64,000 nucleotides of DNA, taken from the NCBI RefSeq assembly GCF_031932625.1, contig NZ_JAVSCK010000003.1, positions 620,001 through 684,000 on the forward strand, in the 5' to 3' direction. The DNA comes from Hwangdonia seohaensis (GTDB lineage Bacteria > Bacteroidota > Bacteroidia > Flavobacteriales > Flavobacteriaceae). The notes beneath the pieces were generated by a model. It was not told the origin of the DNA and searched no databases. It was given only the letters and a program-made list of their open reading frames with translations. Shown here in pieces: positions 34,621 to 43,130 of this stretch. Within the stretch, counting starts at the first letter, position 1, and every line of letters begins with the position of its first letter. A program made the translations under genes and the position numbers.

Positions 34621-35568
34621 TTACATTAAGCCGCGCCCTATTTTATTCAAATTCCCGTCGGCGGTATATTCTTTTACCAACTTATCTAAAATACCGTTAA
34701 TAAAAATACTGCTTTTTGGGGTTGAATATTCTTTGGCTATTTCTAAATATTCGTTAATGGTTACTTTTACGGGAATTGAAGTAAAATGCTTCAGTTCGCA
34801 AATGGCCATTTGAAGCAACACATAGTCTACATTGGCAATACGGTCGGTATCCCAATTTTTGGTTTTTTGTTCTATCTCTTCACTTAGCGCCGTTTTATTT
34901 AAAAACGTTTTTCTAAACAGTTCAATTGCAAATTGTTTATCCTCGGTATCTTTATACAATTGGGGCGTGAAATGATTTTCCGGCGATGTGAGCTTAACTT
35001 TTCTAAGTAACTTTAAAATCGTGGTGTTTACCGTTGGAAGATCGTCTAACCAAGTTAGGTTTTTGTCTTCCATATAATCGTAAAGCTTGTCGTTTGGCGC
35101 AATGATTTCTTTAAAAATATCAACTATAAAATTTTTGTCTTCTTTAAAATCAGACACTTTGGTTTGCATATATTCTTTGTACAAATCACTGGAAATAATA
35201 GCTTTAAATATAATATCGACATACTCGTTATCTAAATTCCAATTGGTGATTTTGTACGTTTCAAGCTGATTTTTTAGCATCGTATTGCTTTTAAGTATGT
35301 GCAATACTTGATTGTTAACAAATTTCCGGTTCGGGTCTTTGTCTTCTTTGGTTGCTAAATGTTTATTCTGTTTTTTTTGTAAATCGGTTTCGGCTCTTTT
35401 TTGCACTTCAATAAGTAGCGCCATTAACAATAGGTACAGGTTGTACATATTATCTATACTAAACAGTAAAAACTTCTGGTCCTTGCTAAAGTCGTCGCTT
35501 TCGCCGCCTTTAAAGGCATATAGGGTTTGCATTACTTTTACACGAATATGTCTTCTGTTTAGCATCAT
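34621..35568 (-). CDS. nusB: Transcription antitermination factor NusB
   Basis: This 315-residue protein is the long Bacteroidota form of NusB. RRHIRVKVMQTLYAF at the N-terminus and the C-terminal part from about residue 185 (ELFRKTFLN, WDTDRIANVDYVLLQMAICEL, VTINEYLEIAKEYSTPKSSIFINGILDKL) match the NusB fold, with an extra helical segment of about 150 residues between. It takes part in rRNA antitermination with NusE and NusA. It is divergent from an ABC exporter gene, and TATTTTTG in the gap is its likely -7 element. Confidence 0.93.
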   Translation of the reverse strand: MMLNRRHIRVKVMQTLYAFKGGESDDFSKDQKFLLFSIDNMYNLYLLLMALLIEVQKRAETDLQKKQNKHLATKEDKDPNRKFVNNQVLHILKSNTMLKNQLETYKITNWNLDNEYVDIIFKAIISSDLYKEYMQTKVSDFKEDKNFIVDIFKEIIAPNDKLYDYMEDKNLTWLDDLPTVNTTILKLLRKVKLTSPENHFTPQLYKDTEDKQFAIELFRKTFLNKTALSEEIEQKTKNWDTDRIANVDYVLLQMAICELKHFTSIPVKVTINEYLEIAKEYSTPKSSIFINGILDKLVKEYTADGNLNKIGRGLM

Positions 35569-35620
35569 TACAAAGAACTTTAAATTATAAAAACGAAAAT
35601 TTAAGTGATTTTTCGTGCTG

Positions 35621-35628
35621 CAAAAATA
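35621..35628 (-). promoter_or_regulatory. Probable -7 element of nusB
   Basis: On the minus strand TATTTTTG matches TAnnTTTG fully and lies 52 nt upstream of the nusB start. No strong -33 TTG was found at the usual distance. Confidence 0.4.
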
Positions 35629-35727
35629 ATACTATTTTAAAAAAACACTTCATATTAAATTAATTTATTTAGGCTTTATTTAACAATGAGAAGTTTAAAG
35701 GTAAATCGATTAATGGTTTTAATCTAT

Positions 35728-35735
35728 TATCTTTG
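35728..35735 (+). promoter_or_regulatory. Probable -7 element of the ABC exporter gene
   Basis: TATCTTTG is a full match to TAnnTTTG. It overlaps the TTG at 35733 from which a longer reading frame could start, so the true start must lie downstream, at the ATG at 35769. Confidence 0.6.
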
Positions 35736-35768
35736 TTTCTTCAAATTAAAGTACCGATACCGTTATAC

Positions 35769-37526
35769 ATGAAGGAACTTCAGCATTTAAACAAATACTT
35801 TTTAAAATACAAAACACACCTTTTAATAGGTAGCGTAATTACTGTTGTTGCCCGCATTTTTTTGCTTTTTACACCGCGTTATGTAAAAGAAATTTTTGTA
35901 ACCATTGAAAGGTATACTGATAATATTATCACCAAAGATGTGTTTAAAGCAGAATTAACCGAAGCTATTTTGTACATTGTTGGAGCCGCTGTATTTGCCG
36001 GCATACTTACTTTTTTTATGCGCCAGACCATAATAAATGTGTCGCGTTATATTGAATACGATTTAAAAAACGAAATTTATGCGCAGTACCAAAAACTCTC
36101 GTTAAATTTCTACAAAAAAAACAGGACAGGTGATTTAATGAATCGGATAAGCGAAGACGTAAGTCGTGTGCGCATGTACGCAGGTCCTGCTTTAATGTAC
36201 AGTATCAATACCGTAACGCTTTTTATAATTGTATTAATTTACATGTTTAATGCGGCTCCAAAACTGGCGCTGTACACCATTGCGCCCTTACCCGTTTTAT
36301 CGATTGCGATATATAAATTAAGCCGGGAAATACATAAACGCAGTACCATAGTGCAACAATACCTATCGAAACTATCAACTTATACACAAGAGTCTTTTAG
36401 TGGTATTTCGGTAATAAAAGCTTATGGTATCGAACCTTTAACGGCTACAAATTTTAAAACCCTTTCGGCTACCAGTAAAGAAAAACAGGTTAGTTTGGCT
36501 AAAGTGCAGGCTTTGTTTTTTCCGATGATGATTTTACTTATTGGCGTGAGCAATTTGTTGGTGATTTACATTGGTGGCATGCAGTATATAAATGGCGAAA
36601 TTGAAAGTTTGGGTACCATTGCAGAGTTTATTATTTACGTAAATATGCTCACATGGCCTGTGGCTACGGTGGGTTGGGTAACATCCATAGTACAGCAGGC
36701 TGAGGCATCGCAAAAACGTATAAATGAGTTTTTAAAGATTGAACCCGAAATAAAAAACAACACGGTTAATCATACCGAAATTACTGGAGATATTACCTTT
36801 AACAAGGTGTCTTTTACTTATGACGACACCAATATTCAGGCTTTAAAAAATGTAAGTTTCGAAATCAAAGAAGGCGAAACACTGGCAATTTTAGGGAAAA
36901 CAGGCTCGGGAAAATCCACTATTTTGGATTTGATAGGAAGGCTTTACGATATTGACGCGGGGTCGATAACAATAAACGGTACCGAAATACATCAGCTGAA
37001 TCTTAACGATTTGAGAAACAACATTGGTTATGTGCCACAAGATGCTTTTTTGTTTTCAGATTCCATAAAAAACAACATCAGGTTCGGAAAAGAAGATGCC
37101 ACAGACGAGGATGTTATTGAAGCGGCAAAAAACGCACAAGTACACAAAAATATTATAAAATTTAACGAAGGCTACAACACGGTTTTGGGTGAGCGCGGGA
37201 TTACACTTTCGGGCGGACAAAAACAGCGTGTATCTATTGCACGAGCCATTATTAAATCGCCCAAGATTTTATTGTTTGATGATTGTTTATCGGCGGTCGA
37301 TACCGAAACCGAAGAGAAAATCCTTGAAAACCTGAACAAATTATCAAAAGGAAAAACAACGCTGATTGTAAGCCATAGAGTGTCTTCTGCCAAAAATGCC
37401 GATAAAATCATTGTGCTGGAAAACGGTGAAATTGTACAAAAAGGAAATCACGATTCACTGATTAATGCCGACGGTTATTACAAAGATTTGTATTTAAAAC
37501 AACTAAGTGAAGCAGACTCCAAATAA
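35769..37526 (+). CDS. ABC exporter, fused permease-ATPase
   Basis: This protein of about 585 residues has a six-span transmembrane domain (about residues 15-310) and an ATPase domain (about 335-575). Walker A is GKTGSGKST, the signature is LSGGQKQR, Walker B is ILLFDDCLSAVD and the H-loop is VSHRVSSA. Walker B ends in D-D rather than the usual D-E at the catalytic position, as in the degenerate site of heterodimeric exporters. The start is the ATG at 35769, because a promoter element covers the upstream TTG start. It is followed by a dyad and the PUR gene. Confidence 0.9.
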   Translation: MKELQHLNKYFLKYKTHLLIGSVITVVARIFLLFTPRYVKEIFVTIERYTDNIITKDVFKAELTEAILYIVGAAVFAGILTFFMRQTIINVSRYIEYDLKNEIYAQYQKLSLNFYKKNRTGDLMNRISEDVSRVRMYAGPALMYSINTVTLFIIVLIYMFNAAPKLALYTIAPLPVLSIAIYKLSREIHKRSTIVQQYLSKLSTYTQESFSGISVIKAYGIEPLTATNFKTLSATSKEKQVSLAKVQALFFPMMILLIGVSNLLVIYIGGMQYINGEIESLGTIAEFIIYVNMLTWPVATVGWVTSIVQQAEASQKRINEFLKIEPEIKNNTVNHTEITGDITFNKVSFTYDDTNIQALKNVSFEIKEGETLAILGKTGSGKSTILDLIGRLYDIDAGSITINGTEIHQLNLNDLRNNIGYVPQDAFLFSDSIKNNIRFGKEDATDEDVIEAAKNAQVHKNIIKFNEGYNTVLGERGITLSGGQKQRVSIARAIIKSPKILLFDDCLSAVDTETEEKILENLNKLSKGKTTLIVSHRVSSAKNADKIIVLENGEIVQKGNHDSLINADGYYKDLYLKQLSEADSK

Positions 37527-37580
37527 ATGGGAAACTAACTGGAATTAAGACAGATACATTGTTCTATTTTTCAATAAAAC

Positions 37581-37625
37581 CCAACAAATATGAACTTAAA
37601 AAAAAGAAAACTCAATATTTGTTGG
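37581..37625. repeat. 11-bp inverted repeat between the ABC exporter and PUR genes
   Basis: The arms CCAACAAATAT (37581-37591) and ATATTTGTTGG (37615-37625) are perfect inverted copies with a 23-nt A-rich loop. A TTTTTTT run follows some 10 nt later, so it could be a weak terminator or a leader structure of the PUR gene. Confidence 0.45.
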
Positions 37626-37691
37626 TTAATATGCGATTTTTTTAGATTTTTGATACAAATAACAAAGTATTCAACAAATTTCTAAATAACT

Positions 37692-38078
37692 ATGAATAAT
37701 AATGACATGATGGAGCGCGAAGAGATTTTTTCAAAAGTATTACGAGCTGGAAGACGCACCTATTTTTTTGACGTAAGAGCTACTAAAGCAGAAGATTATT
37801 ACCTGACTATTACCGAAAGCAAAAAGTTTACTAATGATGATGGTTCTTATCATTATAAAAAACATAAAATATATATTTACAAAGAGGATTTTGCTGAATT
37901 TAAAGATATTCTTGCTGAAATGACCGATTATATCATTAAAGAAAAAGGCGATGAAGTGATTAGTGAACGTCATCAAAAAGACTTTAAAAAAGAATATAAC
38001 AACAATGAACCAAGGGTTACTGAAGATGAGTTAAAAACCCCTGAAAGTTTCACGGATATAGATTTTGAAGATATTTAA
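37692..38078 (+). CDS. PUR-family DNA/RNA-binding protein (DUF3276)
   Basis: This 128-residue protein matches the bacterial PUR family. It contains EIFSKVLRAGRRTYFFDVRATKA-type sequence at residues 9-30, then DYYLTITESKKF and KHKIYIYKEDFAEFKDILAEM. One PUR repeat folds as a beta-sheet with a helix and dimerises to bind single-stranded nucleic acid. The C-terminus is acidic (ESFTDIDFEDI). These proteins are general in Bacteroidota and their cellular role is poorly defined. It appears to be transcribed alone. Confidence 0.92.
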   Translation: MNNNDMMEREEIFSKVLRAGRRTYFFDVRATKAEDYYLTITESKKFTNDDGSYHYKKHKIYIYKEDFAEFKDILAEMTDYIIKEKGDEVISERHQKDFKKEYNNNEPRVTEDELKTPESFTDIDFEDI

Positions 38079-38272
38079 CAGACTTCTTTAGTCTTCAATA
38101 AATTATAAATAACGCGCCACCATTTCACCATTTATCTTTATGGGTGGCTTTGTGAATCATGTATGTTTTACAGGGCGAATAGAGTAGTGCTAAACGCCCA
38201 TCCAAACCATATAAACTACAAAAAGGGAATAGCCGTAGTAATTCTTTTAAATATGCAAAACTACTAACGGTG

Positions 38273-39202
38273 TTATAGTTTACCTTTTGTTTTTAAGAGT
38301 TTTTGCTGTTGCTTAATGGTAAGTGTGCTTCCGTCATGGCTCCAACCTGGAGCAGCAAAGGCGTACATGAATTTATGGTACCAGTTTTTAGACTTTTTCA
38401 TGTCGTTCCAAATATCTTTATATTCATGCGTTAAAATAATTAATGGATTATATGAATTTGGAGCTTTTGAAACACCATATTTAATATCGATGGTGTCGTC
38501 AAGCTCTTTCCAAGTTCCAAAGATTTTATCAAAAATATTTAAAAACCCGCCATGATTTTTATCCATGTATTCTAAATTTTGAGCATGATGTACTTGATGC
38601 ATGGTATGGGTGTTGAACACTTTTTCAATAATACCCATTTTAGGAATATAAACAGAATGTAATTGAAATTGCCATAAGGCTTCAATGCCCAAACACACCA
38701 CCAACATTTCCGGAGGAAAACCAAGTGCCGGTATCCACATATAGAAAAAGGGTTTGTAAAAAATAGTAAACCAACCGTTTCTTACGGCAGTACCCAGATT
38801 AAAATTATCTGAAGAATGATGCACCACATGGGCAGCCCAAAGAAAGCGTACATTATGGTTTTGGCGATGAAACCAATAATAACTAAAATCGTCAAGTAGT
38901 TGGCAAATTATCCAAATATACCATGCATATCCAAACGATTTCCATCCCATGATATTGGTGCGAATACCGTCTATTTCCGGATTGAAAACTTCGTAAACAA
39001 AATTAAAAAGCACAATGGCAGCTATGGTTTTTGTAAGGGGTGCTATAATGGTAGAGCCAATGCCCATTGTTAAACTCGCGGCCAAATCTTTCCAATGGTA
39101 TAAATCTTTTTTGTCTTTTTTGTGTTTGCTATAAGATAATTCTAGTAAGATAAAACCAAGAAAACAAGGAACACCATAAACTAATGGGTTAGTAAAATTC
39201 AT
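38273..39202 (-). CDS. Sterol desaturase / fatty acid hydroxylase family protein
   Basis: This 309-residue membrane protein has about four to five spans and the full set of histidine boxes of the family: WFHRQNH (near residue 115), HVVHHSSDNFN (near 128) and HTMHQVHHAQN (near 198), with the terminal KNHGGFLNIFDKIFGTW. These bind a di-iron centre for O2-dependent hydroxylation or desaturation of a lipid. The substrate in flavobacteria is uncertain, with hydroxylated fatty acids, carotenoids or ornithine lipids all possible. It is a single gene downstream of the lysA terminator. Confidence 0.9.
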   Translation of the reverse strand: MNFTNPLVYGVPCFLGFILLELSYSKHKKDKKDLYHWKDLAASLTMGIGSTIIAPLTKTIAAIVLFNFVYEVFNPEIDGIRTNIMGWKSFGYAWYIWIICQLLDDFSYYWFHRQNHNVRFLWAAHVVHHSSDNFNLGTAVRNGWFTIFYKPFFYMWIPALGFPPEMLVVCLGIEALWQFQLHSVYIPKMGIIEKVFNTHTMHQVHHAQNLEYMDKNHGGFLNIFDKIFGTWKELDDTIDIKYGVSKAPNSYNPLIILTHEYKDIWNDMKKSKNWYHKFMYAFAAPGWSHDGSTLTIKQQQKLLKTKGKL

Positions 39203-39280
39203 TAAAATATTATCGTTTGCTCAAAAATAGGTCGATTTTTATCCTTAGGCAGTTTATATTAGATTTTTTTGAAAACAAAA

Positions 39281-39314
39281 ATCCTGTATCTACTTTAACG
39301 GGTAGATACAGGAT
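39281..39314 (-). terminator. Intrinsic terminator of lysA
   Basis: A perfect 13-bp stem (arms ATCCTGTATCTAC and GTAGATACAGGAT, 8-nt loop) starts 20 nt after the lysA stop. On the minus strand TTTTTGTTTTC follows. Confidence 0.85.
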
Positions 39315-39333
39315 AAATTATATTTATGCTATG

Positions 39334-40569
39334 TTATTTAGCTAAAACAGTTTCTTTTTTATTTGAAAAATCAACTTCAATTTGATTATTTAAAATATCA
39401 TCAAAGGTTTCTCTTTTTCGTATTAAATGCGCTTTGTTATTATACCATAAAACCTCTGCAGGTCGGTAACGCGAGTTGTAATTGCTGGCCATTGAAAAAC
39501 AATAGGCACCGGCATTTTTAAAGCATAAAATATCGCCTTCGCTAATTTCATTAATACGCCTGTTGTTTCCAAAGGTGTCGGTTTCGCAAATATAACCTAC
39601 AACGGTGTAAAAACGCTCGCGACCGTTAGGGTTGGAAATATTAATAATATCGTGATGCGACCCATAAAACATGGGACGAATTAAATGGTTAAATCCAGAA
39701 TCAACTTGAGCAAAAACCGTTGAGGTGGTTTGTTTTACAGCGTTTACGGTGGTTAAAAACCTTCCGGATTCACTCACTAAAAATTTTCCGGGTTCAAATG
39801 CTAGGGTTAACTCCTTACCGTAATCTTTACAAAATTGATTGAATTTTGAAGATAGCTTTTTCCCTAATTCTTCAATATTGGTTTCAATATCACCGTCTTT
39901 ATAGGGTACTTTAAAACCCGAACCAAAATCGATAAAGTCTAAATTTTTGAATTGTTTTGCAGTTTCAAAAAGTATTTCGCTTGCATATAAAAACACATCA
40001 ATATCTAGAATATCGCTGCCCGTATGCATATGAATTCCATTAATGGTCATTTTGGTATTCTCAACAATGCGCAGTAAATGCGGAATTTGATGAATTGAAA
40101 TGCCAAATTTGGAATCGATATGACCCACAGAAATATTGCTGTTTCCGCCAGCCATAACATGCGGGTTAATACGAATACAAACCGGAACATTGGGGTGCTT
40201 CGTACCAAATTGCTCTAAAATAGCGAGGTTATCAATATTTATTTGAACACCTAATTTTGCAGCTTCTTCAATTTCAGAAAGCGACACGCCGTTGGGTGTA
40301 AAAATAATTTCTTCGGGTAAAAAGCCTGCAGCTAAACCCAATTGAACCTCTTGGATGGAAACGGTATCAATTCCAGAGCCTAAGCTTTTAAAAAGTTTTA
40401 AAATTGAAATATTCGATAAGGCTTTTACGGCATAATTCAACTTTAAGGTTTTAACATTCTTAAAAGCATTGGTTAAGCGGTTATATTGTGCTGTAATTTT
40501 TTCAGCATCGTAAACGTAAACAGGACTTCCGTATTCTTTTGCTATGTTGAGCAACTGATTATTGGTCAT
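39334..40569 (-). CDS. lysA: Diaminopimelate decarboxylase
   Basis: This 411-residue PLP enzyme makes lysine from meso-diaminopimelate in the last step of the pathway. It has the fold-III PLP lysine in NYAVKALSN (near residue 48), the His in GIHMHTGSD, the glycine loop DFGSGFKVPY near 195, the phosphate-binding EPGKFLV, and the active-site ETDTFGNN and FKNAGAYCFSMASNYN near the C-terminus. Its length and motifs are complete. The gene stands alone with its own promoter-like TATCTTTG and a strong terminator. Confidence 0.95.
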   Translation of the reverse strand: MTNNQLLNIAKEYGSPVYVYDAEKITAQYNRLTNAFKNVKTLKLNYAVKALSNISILKLFKSLGSGIDTVSIQEVQLGLAAGFLPEEIIFTPNGVSLSEIEEAAKLGVQINIDNLAILEQFGTKHPNVPVCIRINPHVMAGGNSNISVGHIDSKFGISIHQIPHLLRIVENTKMTINGIHMHTGSDILDIDVFLYASEILFETAKQFKNLDFIDFGSGFKVPYKDGDIETNIEELGKKLSSKFNQFCKDYGKELTLAFEPGKFLVSESGRFLTTVNAVKQTTSTVFAQVDSGFNHLIRPMFYGSHHDIINISNPNGRERFYTVVGYICETDTFGNNRRINEISEGDILCFKNAGAYCFSMASNYNSRYRPAEVLWYNNKAHLIRKRETFDDILNNQIEVDFSNKKETVLAK

Positions 40570-40589
40570 AAGTACAACATTATTTTTTT

Positions 40590-40597
40590 CAAAGATA
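40590..40597 (-). promoter_or_regulatory. Probable -7 element of lysA
   Basis: TATCTTTG on the minus strand matches TAnnTTTG and lies 20 nt upstream of the lysA ATG. The -33 element is not clear at the normal spacing. Confidence 0.5.
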
Positions 40598-40714
40598 TTT
40601 CATTATTTTCAAAATAAAATTAATAAACACAAAATTAATTAAATTACACAAAATGTTAAATATATAACAAATTATGGGGTGCAATTTTAATTTTCCTCAT
40701 TCTTAAATAAAACA

Positions 40715-40746
40715 TTAGTGTAATTAATAGCGATTATTTACATTTG
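40715..40746 (+). promoter_or_regulatory. Promoter of sucC
   Basis: TTAG at 40715-40718 (a weak -33 element) is followed after 20 nt by TACATTTG at 40739-40746, a full match to TAnnTTTG. The sucC ATG lies 25 nt beyond, so the leader should be short. Confidence 0.6.
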
Positions 40747-40771
40747 TGCATCTTAAACTATTAAGCAAGTT

Positions 40772-41962
40772 ATGAATTTACACGAATATCAAGGTAAAGA
40801 AATATTAAGCACCTTTGGAGTGCGTATTCAGCGCGGAATTGTTGCTCAAAATGCACAAGAAGCGGTTGCAGCAGCAAAACAATTAACACAGGAAACAGGT
40901 ACGAGTTGGCATGTTATTAAAGCACAAGTTCATGCCGGCGGACGAGGTAAAGGTGGCGGTGTAAAGCTTGCAAAAAATTTACAGGAAGTAGAAACCATTG
41001 CTGGACAAATTATTGGGATGAACTTAATTACTCCCCAAACTTCTGCCGAAGGTAAACGCGTGCATCAGGTTTTAATTGCCGAGGATGTGTATTACCCAGG
41101 CGAAAGTGAAACCAGTGAGTTTTATATGTCGGTTTTATTAAACCGTGGTACGGGGCGTAATATGATTATGTATTCTACCGAAGGTGGGATGGATATTGAA
41201 ACCGTAGCTGAAGAAACACCACATTTAATTTTTACCGAAGAAATAGATCCATCGGTAGGTTTAATGCCGTTTCAAGCAAGACGTGTGGCTTTCAATTTAG
41301 GATTATCCGGATTGGCATTTAAGGAAATGACAAAGTTTGTTTCTAATCTTTATACGGCTTATGTGAAATCGGATTCGTCTTTATTTGAAATAAATCCCGT
41401 TTTAAAAACAAGCGATAATAAAATAATGGCTGTTGATGCCAAGGTAACCATTGACGATAATGCCTTATACAGACATAAAAATTATGTTGATTTACGTGAT
41501 ATTCGCGAAGAAAGTGCCATTGAAGTTGAAGCGGGAGAACTCGGTTTGAATTATGTGGATTTAGACGGAAACGTGGGTTGTATGGTTAACGGTGCTGGTT
41601 TAGCCATGGCTACCATGGATTTAATTAAACAAGCCGGTGGTGAGCCAGCAAACTTTTTAGATGTTGGCGGAACTGCTGATGCCGCACGTGTTGAAGCGGC
41701 TTTTAAAATTATTTTGAAAGACCCAGCGGTTAAAGCTATATTAATTAACATTTTTGGAGGTATTGTACGTTGCGACCGTGTGGCGCAGGGTGTTATTGAT
41801 GCGTACAAAAACATGGGCAATATTACCGTACCAATTATTGTGCGTTTACAAGGTACCAATGCAGATATAGCAAAGGAATTAATTGATAATTCCGGTTTAG
41901 ATGTAATGAGTGCTACGGAGTTTCAAGAAGCTGCCGATAAAGTACAGGAAGTTTTGGGTTAA
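40772..41962 (+). CDS. sucC: Succinate-CoA ligase (ADP-forming), beta subunit
   Basis: This 396-residue subunit binds nucleotide and forms the active enzyme with SucD, converting succinyl-CoA to succinate with ATP formation in the TCA cycle. MNLHEYQGKEIL opens the ATP-grasp domain, with KAQVHAGGRGKGGGVKLA near residue 50, FEINPVLKT near 208 and VDAKVTIDDNALYR. The C-terminal CoA-ligase domain shows NGAGLAMATMDLIKQAGG, FLDVGGTAD and NIFGGIVRCD. No sucD is adjacent, so the two subunits are encoded apart, as often in flavobacteria. Confidence 0.96.
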   Translation: MNLHEYQGKEILSTFGVRIQRGIVAQNAQEAVAAAKQLTQETGTSWHVIKAQVHAGGRGKGGGVKLAKNLQEVETIAGQIIGMNLITPQTSAEGKRVHQVLIAEDVYYPGESETSEFYMSVLLNRGTGRNMIMYSTEGGMDIETVAEETPHLIFTEEIDPSVGLMPFQARRVAFNLGLSGLAFKEMTKFVSNLYTAYVKSDSSLFEINPVLKTSDNKIMAVDAKVTIDDNALYRHKNYVDLRDIREESAIEVEAGELGLNYVDLDGNVGCMVNGAGLAMATMDLIKQAGGEPANFLDVGGTADAARVEAAFKIILKDPAVKAILINIFGGIVRCDRVAQGVIDAYKNMGNITVPIIVRLQGTNADIAKELIDNSGLDVMSATEFQEAADKVQEVLG

Positions 41963-41984
41963 TAAACCTATAGTTATATAATAA

Positions 41985-42019
41985 AAAAAAAGAGCAACTA
42001 TATCAGTTGCTCTTTTTTT
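41985..42019. terminator. Bidirectional terminator of sucC and the DUF1456 gene
   Basis: A perfect 15-bp stem (41985-41999 and 42005-42019) with a 5-nt loop and A/T-runs on both sides. The right arm also encodes the last codons and overlaps the stop codon of the minus-strand DUF1456 gene, so one hairpin serves both genes. Confidence 0.85.
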
Positions 42020-42260
42020 GTGTTTTGGCTTCGCCCTTTTTTGGCATAGGCCCTCGTAAATGAATCACCAAACCATTTAAAAAATTTCTTAAAATTTGGT
42101 CGCCACATTCCATGTATTTGGGGTGGTCTTCTTTTCTGAAAAAAGCTCCAAGTTCGCTTTTGGAAATTCTAAAATCCACAAGACTTAAAATCTTTACAAT
42201 ATCATCATCTCTCAGTTTTAGAGCGACTCGTAATTTTTTTAAAATATCGTTATTAGTCAT
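42003..42260 (-). CDS. DUF1456 family protein, single-domain form
   Basis: This 85-residue protein has one DUF1456 domain: MTNNDILKKLRVALKLRDDDI, then FRISKSELGAFFRKEDHPKYMECGDQ-type sequence and ILRNFLNGLVIHLRG. The better-known YehS protein has two such domains in about 150 residues, so this is half the usual length, with an intact frame and a basic C-terminal tail (PKKGEAKTQKKSN). The function is unknown. The 3' end is built into the shared terminator with sucC. Confidence 0.85.
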   Translation of the reverse strand: MTNNDILKKLRVALKLRDDDIVKILSLVDFRISKSELGAFFRKEDHPKYMECGDQILRNFLNGLVIHLRGPMPKKGEAKTQKKSN

Positions 42261-42629
42261 AAATAATAATATATCGTTTTTTCAATCAATGCATTTCATC
42301 GATTTAATTTTCAAGAATACACGTTCTTGACGTTTTTAATTTTTCATAAAGATACTTTAAATAATGATTTTATGCTCAAATAATAAATGCTAAAATTATT
42401 CATTTAATTTATTGATAATGAGAAAATTAGTTAAAAAAATGCTTTAATGGCATGTTATTTCACCTCTGTGTTTTACGTAAAAATCGGATAAAAAAAATGG
42501 GTTTATGATGAAATAATTAAAATCTTCGATTAATAACGCCCTGTTTTTCGATAAGTTACATTATATCTACGATTATCAAAGAACTCTTCTGTGTATCTTT
42601 ATACTATAATTAATTAATCCCTTCAAGTC
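42261..42629. other. 369-bp divergent non-coding gap
   Basis: This very AT-rich stretch has no convincing coding frame. It contains a small dyad TCAAGAA-TACACG-TTCTTGA at 42311-42330, 50 nt upstream of the DUF1456 start, and a promoter-like TATCTTTA near 42594 before the TerB-like gene. I see no RNA gene in it. Confidence 0.5.
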
Positions 42630-43043
42630 ATGATTAATAGAGTCGAAAAATTGAGTCTTCTATCCGAAATGATTGCTTTTGCAAAATATGATAAAGACAT
42701 AAAAAACATAGAATATAACTTTTTGTTGGGTGTGGCCAAACAACTTGAAATATCTCGTGAAGATTTTGAATATTTAATAGAACATCCAGTTACTTATACA
42801 CATTTAAAATCGCATAGCGAGCGCATCGTTCAGTTTCACAGGTTGGTTTTACTAATGAATATTGAACAGGAATACGGCGATGAAAACAACTCTGCGGGTG
42901 TTGTAAAGCTTTATAATTTTGGGTTGAGAATGGGATTGAGCCACGAATCGATAACCAAGGTTTTGTATTTAATGGAAAGTTTTCCAAATAAGATTGTTCC
43001 ACCAGACGTATTAATAGATATTTTTAAAACACAGTACAATTAA
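42630..43043 (+). CDS. TerB-like helical protein
   Basis: This 137-residue, all-alpha cytoplasmic protein resembles the TerB-like fold: an acidic EF-like opening (MIAFAKYDKDIKNIEYNFLLG) and helices around FEYLIEHPVTYTHL and FHRLVLLMNIEQEYGDEN. It has no enzyme motifs. Similar proteins in flavobacteria are sometimes mislabelled excinuclease subunit, because they neighbour uvrB. Here the gene converges with uvrB, 69 nt away, and is not part of it. The function is unknown. Confidence 0.65.
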   Translation: MINRVEKLSLLSEMIAFAKYDKDIKNIEYNFLLGVAKQLEISREDFEYLIEHPVTYTHLKSHSERIVQFHRLVLLMNIEQEYGDENNSAGVVKLYNFGLRMGLSHESITKVLYLMESFPNKIVPPDVLIDIFKTQYN

Positions 43044-43098
43044 ATTTTTATCTGCTAAGTTTAATTTACTTGTGTTGTGAAGCCCTTTTTGGGTTATG

Positions 43099-43130
43099 GA
43101 AAAGCTAAAGGTTTACACTTTTAGCTTTTC
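43099..43130 (-). terminator. Possible terminator overlapping the uvrB 3' end
   Basis: The arms GAAAAGCTAAA and TTTAGCTTTTC can pair around the uvrB stop codon. No clear T-run follows on the minus strand, so the call is tentative. Confidence 0.35.

Noticed and set aside
35733..35768. TTG start for the ABC exporter at 35733
   Set aside because: The TTG lies within the TATCTTTG promoter element, so it would not be on the transcript.
42630..43043. Identification as an excinuclease subunit because it lies next to uvrB
   Set aside because: The protein has none of the excinuclease motifs and is convergent to uvrB. It is a small TerB-like helical protein.
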